Shown: positions 8,194 through 16,715, counted from the stretch's first letter. The stretch: 64,000 nt of DNA from PSRJ01 sp963825305 (GCA_963825305.1 CAWGTA010000009.1:930001-994000); one strand, 5' to 3'. Notes: a model not told the origin generated them from the letters alone. Numbers and translations: made by a program.

Positions 8194-9201
8194 TCACAGT
8201 GCCCTTTTTGACAGGAACGCGATCAGGTCCACGACGCGGCAGGAGTAGCCCCACTCATTGTCATACCAGGCCACCACTTTGAGGAGGTTGCCATCCAGCA
8301 CCTTAGTCAAGTCCCCATCCACGATGGAACTGTTCGGGTTATGCAGCATGTCGGAGGAGACCACCGGGTCCTCCGTATAGGCGAGGATCCCTTTCATCGG
8401 CCCTTCCGCCGCAGCTTTCAAGGCGGCGTTGACCTCTTCGGCGGTTGTCGATTTGTCGAGCACCGCAACCAGGTCCACCACCGAGACGTCGGGTGTGGGC
8501 ACGCGCATGGAGTACCCATCGAGCTTGCCCTTGAGCTGTGGCATGACCAGGCCGATGGCTTTGGCGGCGCCGGTGGTGGTGGGGATCATATTCAGGGCGG
8601 CGGCGCGGGCCCGGCGTAGGTCCTTGTGGGGAAAATCGAGCACGTTCTGGTCGTTGGTATAGCTGTGGATCGTGGTCATCGATCCCTTTTGAATCCCAAA
8701 CTTGTCGTACAGGACCTTGACCACGGGCGCCAGGCAGTTGGTGGTGCAAGAGGCGTTGGAAATAATGTTGTGCTTGGCGGGATCGTACATGGCGTCGTTC
8801 ACGCCCAGCACGAGGGTAACGTCTTCGTTCTTGGCCGGCGCCGAAATGATGACTTTTTTGACCGTACCGCGGATATGTTTGCACGCCTCTTTGGCGTCTG
8901 TGAACCGGCCAGTGGATTCCACCACGATTTGCGCGCCCACGGAATTCCAGTCGAGCAGCGCCGGATCTTTCTGGGCAAACACTTTGATCTTCTTGCCCGC
9001 GACGGTGATGGAGTCGGCATCCGAGGTGATCGTCTCGGAAAGCTGACCCAGAACGGAGTCGTACTTCAACAAGTGCGCCAGCGTGTGCGTGTCGGTGAGA
9101 TCATTGACCGCGACGAATTCAATGTCATTCCTGTGCAGACCTGCACGAACAACGTTGCGGCCGATCCGGCCGAAGCCATTAATTCCAACTTTAACTGCCA
9201 T
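8194..9201 (-). CDS. gap: Type I glyceraldehyde-3-phosphate dehydrogenase
   Basis: GAPDH, 335 residues, converts glyceraldehyde 3-phosphate to 1,3-bisphosphoglycerate with NAD in glycolysis and gluconeogenesis. The NAD-binding start is VGINGFGRIGRNVVRAG, and the catalytic Cys152 lies in SNASCTTNCLAP. Other signature blocks are STGRFTDA, HSYTNDQ, RRARAAALNMIPT and WYDNEWGYSCRVVDL. Asp34 after AVN suits an NAD-preferring enzyme. pgk and tpi are not in the downstream position; glpK is instead. Confidence 0.97.
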   Translation of the reverse strand: MAVKVGINGFGRIGRNVVRAGLHRNDIEFVAVNDLTDTHTLAHLLKYDSVLGQLSETITSDADSITVAGKKIKVFAQKDPALLDWNSVGAQIVVESTGRFTDAKEACKHIRGTVKKVIISAPAKNEDVTLVLGVNDAMYDPAKHNIISNASCTTNCLAPVVKVLYDKFGIQKGSMTTIHSYTNDQNVLDFPHKDLRRARAAALNMIPTTTGAAKAIGLVMPQLKGKLDGYSMRVPTPDVSVVDLVAVLDKSTTAEEVNAALKAAAEGPMKGILAYTEDPVVSSDMLHNPNSSIVDGDLTKVLDGNLLKVVAWYDNEWGYSCRVVDLIAFLSKRAL

Positions 9202-9283
9202 TATGTGCTCCTATTTGTAGTGAACGAAAAGAATAGCAGATTGCAAGTTTTGCGGGAGGCGGTTGCGACTCCAGAAGGCCTCT

Positions 9284-9338
9284 CACCGGCGGCAAGGACC
9301 GCCGGCGTTACGTAGCGCTGGCGATCTTGTCGCCGGTG
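9284..9338. repeat. Palindromic repeat, family B
   Basis: A 55-base imperfect palindrome beginning CACCGGCGGCAAGGACCGCC and ending GCGATCTTGTCGCCGGTG. Its near-identical copy is at 20233-20287; a partial copy is at 6526-6561 and a variant at 21830-21858. It lies between gap and the metallo-hydrolase gene. Confidence 0.85.
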
Positions 9339-9359
9339 TAGTTCTTTTTCGGCGAGCTC

Positions 9360-10259
9360 TTACTCGAGGCGGAACTCCTGGCCGATGCGGTGAACGGCCA
9401 CACGTTCCGGGTTTCGGCCGGCCGCTGCCGAGACGCGCTCGATGGGCTGGAAGTACGGTTCGCGGCTTAACGTGAAGGTCTGGTGATGCACGGGGAGGAA
9501 GAACTCGCACCCCGCGTCGTGGGCCATTTGCCAGGCCTGCTCGGGAGTGCAGTGGTAGCGAATCCATGGATCGTATGCTCCCACCGGCATGATGGCCAGA
9601 TCGAACGGGCGCGATTTCTTGAGGGCGCGGAAGGACGTCGTAACGGCGGTGTCGCCTCCAAACAGGACACGGTAGCGCCCGGCTTCGATGGTATAGCCGT
9701 TGTATCCGCGGTAAGTGTCGCTGCGCATGCGCGCGCCCCAGTGGTTCACCTGGAAAGCGCGGATCTCGAGCGGACCGGCAGCCGCGCGCTCACCCCACCC
9801 GATCTCCTCAACTTTGCGGTAACGCCGCACGCGGAGCAAGTCGCTGGTCCTGGCCGCCGTGATGACTGTCGTTCCACGGCTCTCCAGGCGCCGCAGCGTG
9901 GGCCGATCGAAGTGGTCCATGTGCGCGTGCGAGAGCAGGATAACGTCGATGTGCGGCAGTTCGGACTCAGCCAGCGCAGGCTCCACCAGGCGCTTCAACC
10001 CGAGCGTCACTGGTCCCAACCCGATGCCCACGCGCAGACTGAGAACCGGATCCGTGAGGACTGTGACGCCATCGATCTTCAACAACACGGTGCTATGGCC
10101 CAGCCACGCAGCGAAAAGACCACGATCACTCCAACTCGCGGGATTGGGACGATAGGGCGCAGACAGAACGCGGCGCCTTCGATCCTCGGAGTATCGGTTC
10201 CAGTAGTGCGGCGCGGCACGATAGGCCCAGGCGGCCTGGAGTAAAGCAGTTCGGGGCAT
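9360..10259 (-). CDS. MBL-fold metallo-hydrolase (NAPE-PLD/UlaG-like)
   Basis: A 299-residue metallo-beta-lactamase-fold hydrolase without a signal peptide. Metal-ligand motifs are HSTVLLKIDG, VLTDPVLS, LSHAHMDHFD (the HxHxDH motif), a His in FQVNHWGARM and FGGDTAVT, ending with a late His in LPVHHQTF. The arrangement and the TYRGYNGYTIEAG segment resemble the N-acyl-phosphatidylethanolamine phospholipase D/UlaG-like branch. A phosphodiester or lactone substrate is possible, but none can be named. It is divergent from the TPR regulator-like gene. Confidence 0.85.
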   Translation of the reverse strand: MPRTALLQAAWAYRAAPHYWNRYSEDRRRRVLSAPYRPNPASWSDRGLFAAWLGHSTVLLKIDGVTVLTDPVLSLRVGIGLGPVTLGLKRLVEPALAESELPHIDVILLSHAHMDHFDRPTLRRLESRGTTVITAARTSDLLRVRRYRKVEEIGWGERAAAGPLEIRAFQVNHWGARMRSDTYRGYNGYTIEAGRYRVLFGGDTAVTTSFRALKKSRPFDLAIMPVGAYDPWIRYHCTPEQAWQMAHDAGCEFFLPVHHQTFTLSREPYFQPIERVSAAAGRNPERVAVHRIGQEFRLE

Positions 10260-10365
10260 CTAACGGTTAGATGCGGCATGACTGACGGTTGTTTCGAGTT
10301 TACACGGTTGGGTTTGCGCCAATGCCCGCAAACCGAGGATAATAGGACTAAATCGGAAGTTTCCA

Positions 10366-12123
10366 GTGTCACTGCCGAGTCATAGCGCAATGCAGCACTC
10401 GGCGATCCGGCGGCAACTCGAGAAGATCCTGGCCCACGGTCTATTCGTACGCTCCGATCGCATGGGGAGATTCCTGCGCTTCGCGGTGGAGCAGACTCTC
10501 GATGGTAAAGCCGATGAACTCAAGGAATATCTGATCGGGGTGGAGGTTTTCGATCGCAAAGACTCCTACGATCCGCGGGTCGATCCGATTGTGCGGGTGG
10601 AAGCGCGCCGCTTGCGTTCCAAACTGAAGGCCTATTACGAGGGCGACGGGCGCGAAGATCCGGTCATATTCGAATTCATCACAGGGACCTACGCGCCGGC
10701 GATTCAGCAAAGGAACGCAGATCCGCCTGTTGCGGAGACAGGCGTCAGCACGGTGGCGGTTCTCCCCTTCACCAATCTCAGCGGCAACGCGGACAACGAC
10801 TATTTCAGCGACGGACTCACTGAAGAGTTGATCCATGCGCTGACCAAGCTGAGCGGGATGCGTGTGGTGGCATGGAATTCAGCGGCGCGCATGCGGGGCG
10901 TGGAGCAGGACATGCTGGAAGTACGGCGGCAATTGCATGTCGGCACGGCCCTGACGGGTAGTGTTCGAATCTCCGGGACGAGTCTGCGCGTGCGTGCGCA
11001 ACTGATCGACACACAGAGCGGCGTCTATCTGTGGTCGGAGACTTTCGACCGCGAGATGCAAGAGGTCTTCGCGATTCAGGAAGAGATCGCTCGCGCCATC
11101 GTGCGGACACTGCGCGTGCAACTGGCGGGCGGCACCGAAAGAGTGCCGGTGTCGAAGACCCGAACCAGCCTCAGTGCGTATGACTACTACTTGAAGGGCC
11201 GGTATCACTGGCACCGCCGCACGCCAGATGAGTTCATGCGCAGTCTGCAGTGCTTCGAAGCAGCCATCCAGGCCGATCCCGAATCCGCTTTGGCTTACGC
11301 GGGAGTTGCCGACGCATATTCGTTGCTCGTGGAATATGGACTGACTCATCCCTCGGAAGGAATTCCGAAGGTGAAGGCCGCGGCCAGCCGCGCCATTGAA
11401 CTCGACGCCAGCCTGGCGGAGGCTTATCCCTCGCTGGCGATGATCCGCTCGCAGTGCGACTTTGAGTGGGAGGAAGGCGAAAGTCTCTATCGCAAGGCGA
11501 TCGCGCTAAATCCGGGTTACGCGACTGCGCATCACTGGCTGGGCGTCGATTGTCTGGCGATGACGGGCCGTCTGGAGGAAGCGAAGGTAGAAAACGAGAT
11601 TGCGCTGCAACTGGATCCGCTGTCCAGCATTCTTTACGACGGCCGCACTTTCCTCCATATCGTGAGCCGGAACTACGAGGAAGCCATCCGGGTGTGCCGC
11701 GAATCGCAGAAGTTCGATCCGTCGTTTCACAAAGGGTACACTTCCATGGGACGCGCCTTGGCGCTCCAGGGGAACTACCCAGCAGCGCTGGCGATGTTGG
11801 AAAAAGGCCGCTCTCTGGCTGGGGATGTTCCCAACATTCTGGCGGCAATCGGGCACGTTTTTGCGTGCTCCGGCGACCGCGCCAGCGCGCAGGGAGTGCT
11901 GGCGAAGCTCACGGCTCGGGCCGCTGAGGTCCACATTCCGTCCACTTGCTTTGCCCTCGTCCACATGGGCTTGGGAGAGAACGAACGGGCGCTCGATTGG
12001 CTTGAGAAAGCTTGCGAGCAGCACGAGACGCCCGTCTGCGTCGTGAAGGTTCACCCGCTCTACGACCCGCTGCGGACGCATCCCCGATTTCAGGCACTTC
12101 TCCGGCGGATGCGCCTGGCGTAG
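10366..12123 (+). CDS. TPR protein with winged-helix-like N-terminus and TolB-N/FlgO-like domain
   Basis: A 585-residue protein in three parts. Residues about 1-105 (RRQLEKILAHGLFVRSDRMG, then RVEARRLRSKLKAYYE) form a helical domain seen at the front of many acidobacterial TPR proteins and possibly DNA-binding. Residues about 125-245 (VAVLPFTNLSGNADNDYFSD, then GLTEELIHAL) match the TolB N-terminal/FlgO-like fold also found in adenylate cyclase-TPR proteins. The remainder is TPR repeats and an end-of-group segment. No membrane span is evident. The GTG start has GGAAG upstream. Its stop is directly adjacent to the stop of the converging gene. A one-component regulator or scaffold is an inference. 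Confidence 0.75.
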   Translation: MSLPSHSAMQHSAIRRQLEKILAHGLFVRSDRMGRFLRFAVEQTLDGKADELKEYLIGVEVFDRKDSYDPRVDPIVRVEARRLRSKLKAYYEGDGREDPVIFEFITGTYAPAIQQRNADPPVAETGVSTVAVLPFTNLSGNADNDYFSDGLTEELIHALTKLSGMRVVAWNSAARMRGVEQDMLEVRRQLHVGTALTGSVRISGTSLRVRAQLIDTQSGVYLWSETFDREMQEVFAIQEEIARAIVRTLRVQLAGGTERVPVSKTRTSLSAYDYYLKGRYHWHRRTPDEFMRSLQCFEAAIQADPESALAYAGVADAYSLLVEYGLTHPSEGIPKVKAAASRAIELDASLAEAYPSLAMIRSQCDFEWEEGESLYRKAIALNPGYATAHHWLGVDCLAMTGRLEEAKVENEIALQLDPLSSILYDGRTFLHIVSRNYEEAIRVCRESQKFDPSFHKGYTSMGRALALQGNYPAALAMLEKGRSLAGDVPNILAAIGHVFACSGDRASAQGVLAKLTARAAEVHIPSTCFALVHMGLGENERALDWLEKACEQHETPVCVVKVHPLYDPLRTHPRFQALLRRMRLA

Positions 12124-13350
12124 TTAGGGCGTGGTCTCGCTGAAACCCTGTGTCATCGCTTGCAGTCGAATCCGCAGAGCCGCGGCTTGCTTGGACCGTT
12201 TGGTGTCTTCCAGCAGCCGCGCGTAATTTGCCAAGGCCCGGATCACGCGAGGATCTTGCGGTCCGAGCGCCATTTCCAGCGATGCCAGAGTGGCGCGGCC
12301 GAGCTTTTCCGATTCGGTGACACGGCCCTCGGCGCGCAGCACCTCAGCCAATTCGTTGCGCGCCACCAGAGTCAGCGGATCGTCGGGGCCGTAAGCGGAT
12401 TCGAAGATGGCGACAACCCGCCGGTATAGCTCTTCCGCCCCAGGTTCGCGTTCCCTCTGGTGATAGAAAGCGGCCAGGTTCATGAGCGCCTTAGCGGTCT
12501 CGGGGTGCTGTCGGCCGAGAGAATTCTCCAGAAGGGCAATGGCTTCCCGGTAGTATTTTTCGGCTTCCAGAAACCGGCCCTGAAAACGGCAGCTCTGCGC
12601 GAGATTGTTCAACGCCGCGGCGCGAACCGGATGGCTGGCGGGGAGCACGCGTTGCGCAATTTCCAGCGCCTGTACAGCCAGCGACTCGGCATCGGCAAGC
12701 CGGTTTTGGCGCAGCGCCACGGACGCCAGGTCGGTGTACACGCCCGCCGTCAGCCGGTCTTCGGTGCCGTTGAGGAGTGGGCGCAACAGGGCTTCCGCCC
12801 GATCGTAATGCCCCTGCGCGATGTAGATGGAGGCGAGGGTGCGGCGGTTATTGACCCGCTCGGTTGCGGTACGCGCAGCATCCTGCTGGTCAAAAATGAA
12901 ATTCGCGTGCACGGCCAGTGACTCGGCCTCCGTGAGTCTCCCCCAAGCCCTGTAAAGGGCCGCCATGCTACTGGCCGCACGGCCCGCATCCATGCTGTCG
13001 GGACCCGCGACAGCCTCGGTTTCGCGGAGGGAGTTTCGCAAGAGGGCCTCGGCCTCCGGATACCGGCCCATGGTTCTGAGGAGAGTCCCCAAGTTAAGAG
13101 CCGTGATAGTCCGGTCGTGCGCGGCCTCGGCTCCCAGGCGATCCCACCCGGCGAGCGATTGGCGATAGAGCGACTCGGCATCGCGATAGCGCGTCAAGTA
13201 ATAGAACTGTAATCCGAGCTCGTTGAGTTCGGCGGGAGTTAACCCCTCGGCTCCCGCCGCCGACAAGCGTTGCGCTTCTTGCAAATCGGTCTGTAGTGGG
13301 GCAGCTCCCACCAAAGCAGTGACACCCAGAAACAAAATGATGGACTTCAT
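12124..13350 (-). CDS. Secreted tetratricopeptide-repeat protein
   Basis: About 408 residues with a signal peptide (MKSIILFLGVTALVGAAP) and then kinesin-light-chain-like TPR units in tandem, each around 42 residues, with recurrent A-E-x-L-Y-R and L-N-N-L-A blocks (YREAIALLENSLGRQHPETA; YRRVVAIFESAYGPDDPLTL). The ATG at 13350 is chosen because GGAGG sits nine bases upstream. Such repeats mediate protein-protein contacts; no catalytic domain is visible. Its stop abuts that of the converging TPR gene with no intervening base. Confidence 0.8.
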   Translation of the reverse strand: MKSIILFLGVTALVGAAPLQTDLQEAQRLSAAGAEGLTPAELNELGLQFYYLTRYRDAESLYRQSLAGWDRLGAEAAHDRTITALNLGTLLRTMGRYPEAEALLRNSLRETEAVAGPDSMDAGRAASSMAALYRAWGRLTEAESLAVHANFIFDQQDAARTATERVNNRRTLASIYIAQGHYDRAEALLRPLLNGTEDRLTAGVYTDLASVALRQNRLADAESLAVQALEIAQRVLPASHPVRAAALNNLAQSCRFQGRFLEAEKYYREAIALLENSLGRQHPETAKALMNLAAFYHQREREPGAEELYRRVVAIFESAYGPDDPLTLVARNELAEVLRAEGRVTESEKLGRATLASLEMALGPQDPRVIRALANYARLLEDTKRSKQAAALRIRLQAMTQGFSETTP

Positions 13351-13453
13351 CAGCACCCTCCGTTGTGTATAGGATGCGGCAGGGGGGTGGGGGAGAAGGA
13401 GTATAGAGGGGTTAGCTTACCGTAAAGCGCGTCAGATTTGTTTCACAAGCAGG

Positions 13454-13486
13454 AAAACCGGACACAGGCAAAGATGCCTGTGCTAC
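13454..13486. repeat. Palindromic repeat, family C
   Basis: AAAACCGGACACAGGC then a seven-base centre and GCCTGTGCTAC, matching 2024-2057. It overlaps the last bases of the beta-propeller gene. The bases from 13351 to 13453 hold only the leader of the TPR gene. Confidence 0.75.
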
Positions 13487-14496
13487 TGCCGCCACCGCCA
13501 CGGCGCGGTAAAAATATTGAACTCGTAGGGCGTCTTCGCGTCCTTGTCGGATGCGAACACAATTGTCTTGCCGTCCGGCGAAAACTCGGGGAACGCAGTG
13601 AAGCCGCCGTACTTAGTCACTTGCTCGAGTCCGGTGCCGTCCACATTAATCAGAAATAGTTCGAAGCGGCGGCTGTCGCATTCCTGTTTGTTGGATGCGA
13701 AGAGGATCTTCTTGTCGTCGGGGGTGAAGGTCGGGGCGAAGCTGGCACAACCGAAATTAGTGATCTGCTTGGCGTGGCTCCCGTCGGCATCCGCAACCAG
13801 CAGCTCCATCTTCATCGGGGCGGTCAGATTGTCGGCGAGGAGAGACTTGTAACGCTCCATATCCTGGGGTGTCTGGGGATGGTGCGCGCGCCATACCAGC
13901 TTCTTGCCATCATGCGAGAACACCGGGCCGCCATCATAACCGATGGTCTTGGTGAGCTGCTTTTTCTGCGACCCGTCGGGGCGCATGGTCCAGAGGTCCA
14001 GGTCGCCCGAGGCCAGCGACGTGTAGACGATCTGCCCGCTCTTGAAATTGATGGTCGCCTCGGCATCGTAGCCCGGCGTGTCGGTCAGGCGCTTTTCGAT
14101 CTTGCCGTCGTCGGTCGCCAGGAAGATGTCGTAGCCGGGGAAAATACCCCACACATATCCCTTGCTGCGATCCGGCGGAGCGGGACAGGCGTCCCCAGCC
14201 AGGTGCGTTGAGGCGTAGACGATGTGCTTGTTGTCGGGCAGGAAGTAACCGCAGGTGGTGCGGCCCTTGCCCGTGGAAACCAGGTGCTGGTTGGAGCCAT
14301 CGGCGTTCATGATGAACATCTGGTCGCAACCGTAAGGAGAGCGCGTAGATTGGAAGATGATGCGCTTGCCGTCCGGTGCCCAATACGCCTCGGCATTTTC
14401 CCCACCGTTGGTCAATTGACGCAGCTCACCCAGGTACGAAGACTGCGCCATTGCAGCCACGGCAACCGCAAACGTGATAAAAATCGTCCGCATCAT
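13483..14496 (-). CDS. TolB-like PD40 beta-propeller secreted protein
   Basis: A 337-residue exported protein. The signal peptide (TIFITFAVAVAAMAQ) precedes six or so WD40-like PD40 repeats of the TolB type, recognisable from AYWAPDGKRIIFQSTRS, FLPDNKHIVYAS, VFSHDGKKLVWRA, FTPDDKKILFAS and FSPDGKTIVFAS. No peptidase domain follows, so it is a free propeller rather than a DPP IV-like enzyme. The C-terminus overlaps a family C repeat. Thirteen bases separate its start from the sigma54 activator gene on the same strand, so the two may be cotranscribed. A periplasmic binding or assembly role is a guess. Confidence 0.8.
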   Translation of the reverse strand: MMRTIFITFAVAVAAMAQSSYLGELRQLTNGGENAEAYWAPDGKRIIFQSTRSPYGCDQMFIMNADGSNQHLVSTGKGRTTCGYFLPDNKHIVYASTHLAGDACPAPPDRSKGYVWGIFPGYDIFLATDDGKIEKRLTDTPGYDAEATINFKSGQIVYTSLASGDLDLWTMRPDGSQKKQLTKTIGYDGGPVFSHDGKKLVWRAHHPQTPQDMERYKSLLADNLTAPMKMELLVADADGSHAKQITNFGCASFAPTFTPDDKKILFASNKQECDSRRFELFLINVDGTGLEQVTKYGGFTAFPEFSPDGKTIVFASDKDAKTPYEFNIFTAPWRWRQ

Positions 14497-14509
14497 CTCT
14501 GTGTCGCAA

Positions 14510-15853
14510 TCATCGCAAGTTGAACTTCTTCATTTTGTAGCGCAGCGTGTCGCGCGTGATGCGCAGGAGCCGCGCCGCCTGGGTCTGGTTGCCATTGGTC
14601 TTCTCCAGGGCGCGGGCCAGCAGGCTACGTTCGTTGTCTTCGAGCGACAGCCCGTCAATCGGCGTCGGCAGGGCAGCGCTGGTCGGGGTTGAGCCGTTGG
14701 TATCCGGATGGGAGATCGTGATCGGCAGGCTGGGCGGAGTAATCAGCGCCGAATCCTCCAGGATCATGGCGCGCTCAATAGCGTTGCGCAGTTCGCGGAC
14801 ATTGCCGGGCCAATCGTGGGAAATTAACAGCCTGGCGGCGCTGTCCGTCACGCCCTCGATATTACGTTTGAACTTGCGGTTGTAGTGATCCACGAAGAAC
14901 CGGGCCAGCGGCAGAATGTCATCCGTTCGTTCGCGGAGCGGTGGAATCGTAATCTGAATCACGTTGAGCCGGAAGTACAGATCCTGGCGGAAGGCGCCTT
15001 CTTTCACGGCCTCGCGCAGGTTCTTGTTGGTGGCCGCCACCACTCGCAGGTCCAACTGAATGTCCTTGAGTCCCCCCAGCCGCCGAAAGCTCTGATCCTC
15101 AAGCACGCGCAACAGCTTGGCCTGGAGCATCAAAGGGATCTCGCCGATCTCATCGAGAAAGAGCGTGCCTTTATCGGCCAGCTCGAAAATGCCGCGTTTC
15201 TGGGCGCGGGCGTCGGTGAAGGCGCCTTTCTCGTAGCCGAACAGCTCGCTTTCGAGCAGCGTCTCCGGGATGGCCGCGCAGTTGATGGCGATAAACGGCT
15301 CGGCCTGGCGCAGGCTCTGGTAGTGCAGCGTTTTGGCGATCAAGTCCTTGCCGGTGCCGTTTTCTCCATCGAGGAGAATAGTGGTCGCTTCACTCGACGC
15401 TACGCGGCGCACAAAATTCAGGACCTCGACCATGGGTCCCGATTCAGCGATCACCTCGCGCTTCTGGGGCGCCGCTTCTTCGGTAATGTCCTTAATCGTG
15501 GCCACTACACCCGAGAGCGTTCCTTCGTCGTCAAACACTTGTGCGGTCCGCATCACCACCAGGCGCTCCATGCCGTTGCCCGTGTTGAGCTTCACCGTGG
15601 TGTTAGGCGACCCGGGGCTCTGATTCAACCCCACCAGCACGCCGCACCCGGGCTCGCAAACCGTGCAGTGGAAGATTTCCTGGCAGTGCTTGCCGAGCAT
15701 CTCCTCGGAGGACATGCCGAAGAGCTTTTCCGCCGCAACATTGACGCCGGTGATCCGAAACTCGGGGTCGTACAGAACCAGCGCGTCGGAGAGCTGATTG
15801 AAGACAGTTTCCAAGACGCTGCTCTTCTGCCAGCCTGGAGTGAGTTTGGACAT
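14510..15853 (-). CDS. PAS-containing sigma54-dependent transcriptional activator (NtrC/Fis type)
   Basis: A 447-residue enhancer-binding protein. An N-terminal PAS domain (about 14-125) carries Cys57, Cys63, Cys66 and Cys70, suggesting a metal- or redox-sensing site. The AAA+ domain follows: Walker A GENGTGKD (163-170), a sigma54-contact loop GAFTDA (210-215, canonical GAFTGA), Walker B LFLDEIGE and RLGGLKDIQLDLRVVAATN. A Fis-type helix-turn-helix closes the protein (about 405-447, NQTQAARLLRITRDTLRYKM). There is no receiver domain, so the signal is sensed directly. It is divergent from the cytochrome cluster with two dyads between, which suggests that it controls that cluster. Confidence 0.93.
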   Translation of the reverse strand: MSKLTPGWQKSSVLETVFNQLSDALVLYDPEFRITGVNVAAEKLFGMSSEEMLGKHCQEIFHCTVCEPGCGVLVGLNQSPGSPNTTVKLNTGNGMERLVVMRTAQVFDDEGTLSGVVATIKDITEEAAPQKREVIAESGPMVEVLNFVRRVASSEATTILLDGENGTGKDLIAKTLHYQSLRQAEPFIAINCAAIPETLLESELFGYEKGAFTDARAQKRGIFELADKGTLFLDEIGEIPLMLQAKLLRVLEDQSFRRLGGLKDIQLDLRVVAATNKNLREAVKEGAFRQDLYFRLNVIQITIPPLRERTDDILPLARFFVDHYNRKFKRNIEGVTDSAARLLISHDWPGNVRELRNAIERAMILEDSALITPPSLPITISHPDTNGSTPTSAALPTPIDGLSLEDNERSLLARALEKTNGNQTQAARLLRITRDTLRYKMKKFNLR

Positions 15854-15871
15854 TTCCGACGTAGTGATCAG

Positions 15872-15880
15872 ATTATAACA
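15872..15880 (-). promoter_or_regulatory. Extended -10 promoter for the sigma54 activator gene
   Basis: On the minus strand TGTTATAAT reads as a perfect extended -10 element, placing the start of transcription about 12 bases before the activator ATG. The -35 region (CCAATT) is poor, as is common with extended -10 promoters. The dyads at 15896-15928 lie directly upstream, fitting autoregulation. Confidence 0.55.
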
Positions 15881-15895
15881 AGCATCCTTGGGTTA

Positions 15896-15928
15896 ATTGG
15901 CCCAATGGGATCTGATTGCCGGGGCAAT
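15896..15928. promoter_or_regulatory. Two tandem dyad sites, putative enhancer for the sigma54 activator
   Basis: ATTGGCCCAAT (15896-15906) and ATTGCCGGGGCAAT (15915-15928) are both perfect inverted repeats sharing ATTGSC half-sites. Their centres are about 20.5 bases apart, two helical turns, which places them on one face of DNA. They sit about 100 bases before the first cytochrome gene, the usual place for NtrC-type binding sites. Confidence 0.55.
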
Positions 15929-15988
15929 TGCGCCATGATCGCGCCACGGCGTGACGCGGAAGCCGCTGATAAACCGGCATTAAAGCCC

Positions 15989-16005
15989 TTGGTGATGCAA
16001 TTGCT
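15989..16005 (+). promoter_or_regulatory. Weak sigma54-like promoter before the cytochrome cluster
   Basis: TTGGTGATGCAATTGCT keeps the invariant GG and GC with ten bases between and a perfect TTGCT -12 element, but the -24 element matches only TTGG. The implied transcript would begin at about 16016, only ten bases before the ATG and inside the GGCGGAG ribosome-binding site, so this may be chance. Confidence 0.3.
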
Positions 16006-16025
16006 ATTCTCTGGGCGGAGTCCTT

Positions 16026-16247
16026 ATGAAGCACTTAAAGCTGACCTTGCCGGCCCTGATTCTGATGGGCGGCTTCATCATCTGTTCGACGGCTACTTAC
16101 GGCAAGCCAGACTATACCAAGAAAGAAAAGAAGGCCTGTAGTTATTGCCACACGGCGGCGACTGCCAAGGACGCCAGTGCCAAAGATCTTACCGACGCCG
16201 GCAAATACTACCAAGAGCACAAGTCGTTGGACGGCTACAAAAAGTAG
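16026..16247 (+). CDS. Small periplasmic monohaem c-type cytochrome
   Basis: A 73-residue precursor: signal peptide (LKLTLPALILMGGFIICSTATYG split by its hydrophobic core at 8-22), then one haem-attachment motif CSYCH and a short Lys-rich tail ending SLDGYKK. The mature form would be under 50 residues, small for a cytochrome c, so it is probably an electron shuttle or an accessory of the membrane complex encoded downstream. GGCGGAG precedes the ATG. It is the first gene of the cluster divergent from the sigma54 activator. The distal ligand cannot be assigned. Confidence 0.8.
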   Translation: MKHLKLTLPALILMGGFIICSTATYGKPDYTKKEKKACSYCHTAATAKDASAKDLTDAGKYYQEHKSLDGYKK

Positions 16248-16277
16248 CGTGCTCATTTGCAGAAGGGGGAGTCATCC

Positions 16278-16715
16278 ATGATGGGAACGGTTCAGCTCTC
16301 GATCGCTGATGCCGTTTACGCGGGGCATCTACGGGACGCTCTCTCCCGTAGCGGGCCCTGGAACGTGGAGTTCGTCGACCGTCCCCACCAGGAGGAGCCA
16401 AGCGTTCTGGTCTTTGACGAGTTCACCTTCGGACGGCTCCTCCAGCCTGTAGCGAATCCCGAGCGGGTGGTGCTGATCACCCGCCAGGAGCCGGAGGTGC
16501 TGGCGCAGGCCTGGGAGGCCGGTATCGTATCCGTCGTCTCGAGCGATGATCCTCTAGCCACCGTTTTGCTGGCAATTATGGCGGCCTCTCTGCGCATTGC
16601 AAAGCCCCACGCAGCCCCCGTCCCAAGTGTAATTTCCCCCAATCCCGCCATAGACCCTGCGCGATTATCCCCAGATAATCAGATCTCTAGATCCAAACGT
16701 TGTAAAACACGATAG
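16278..16715 (+). CDS. Receiver-like protein of unknown function
   Basis: A 145-residue cytoplasmic protein with a response-regulator-like alternation of strands and helices (VQLSIADAVYAGHLRDALS; PSVLVFDEF; ERVVLITRQ; AGIVSVVSSDDPLATVLLAI). An Asp sits where a phosphoacceptor could be (VLVFDEF), but the conserved Lys of the fifth strand is absent, so it looks like a degenerate receiver. The last 35 residues are Pro-, Ser- and Lys-rich and disordered. The ATG at 16278 is chosen because AAGGGGGAG lies just upstream. A regulator inside a cytochrome cluster is unusual. Assignment to the receiver fold is tentative. Confidence 0.6.
   Translation: MMGTVQLSIADAVYAGHLRDALSRSGPWNVEFVDRPHQEEPSVLVFDEFTFGRLLQPVANPERVVLITRQEPEVLAQAWEAGIVSVVSSDDPLATVLLAIMAASLRIAKPHAAPVPSVISPNPAIDPARLSPDNQISRSKRCKTR

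Noticed and set aside
14885..16141. 418-codon open frame on the plus strand across the sigma54 activator gene
   Set aside because: It is antisense to a gene with clear PAS, AAA+ and Fis motifs, has no recognisable domain and arises from the base composition.
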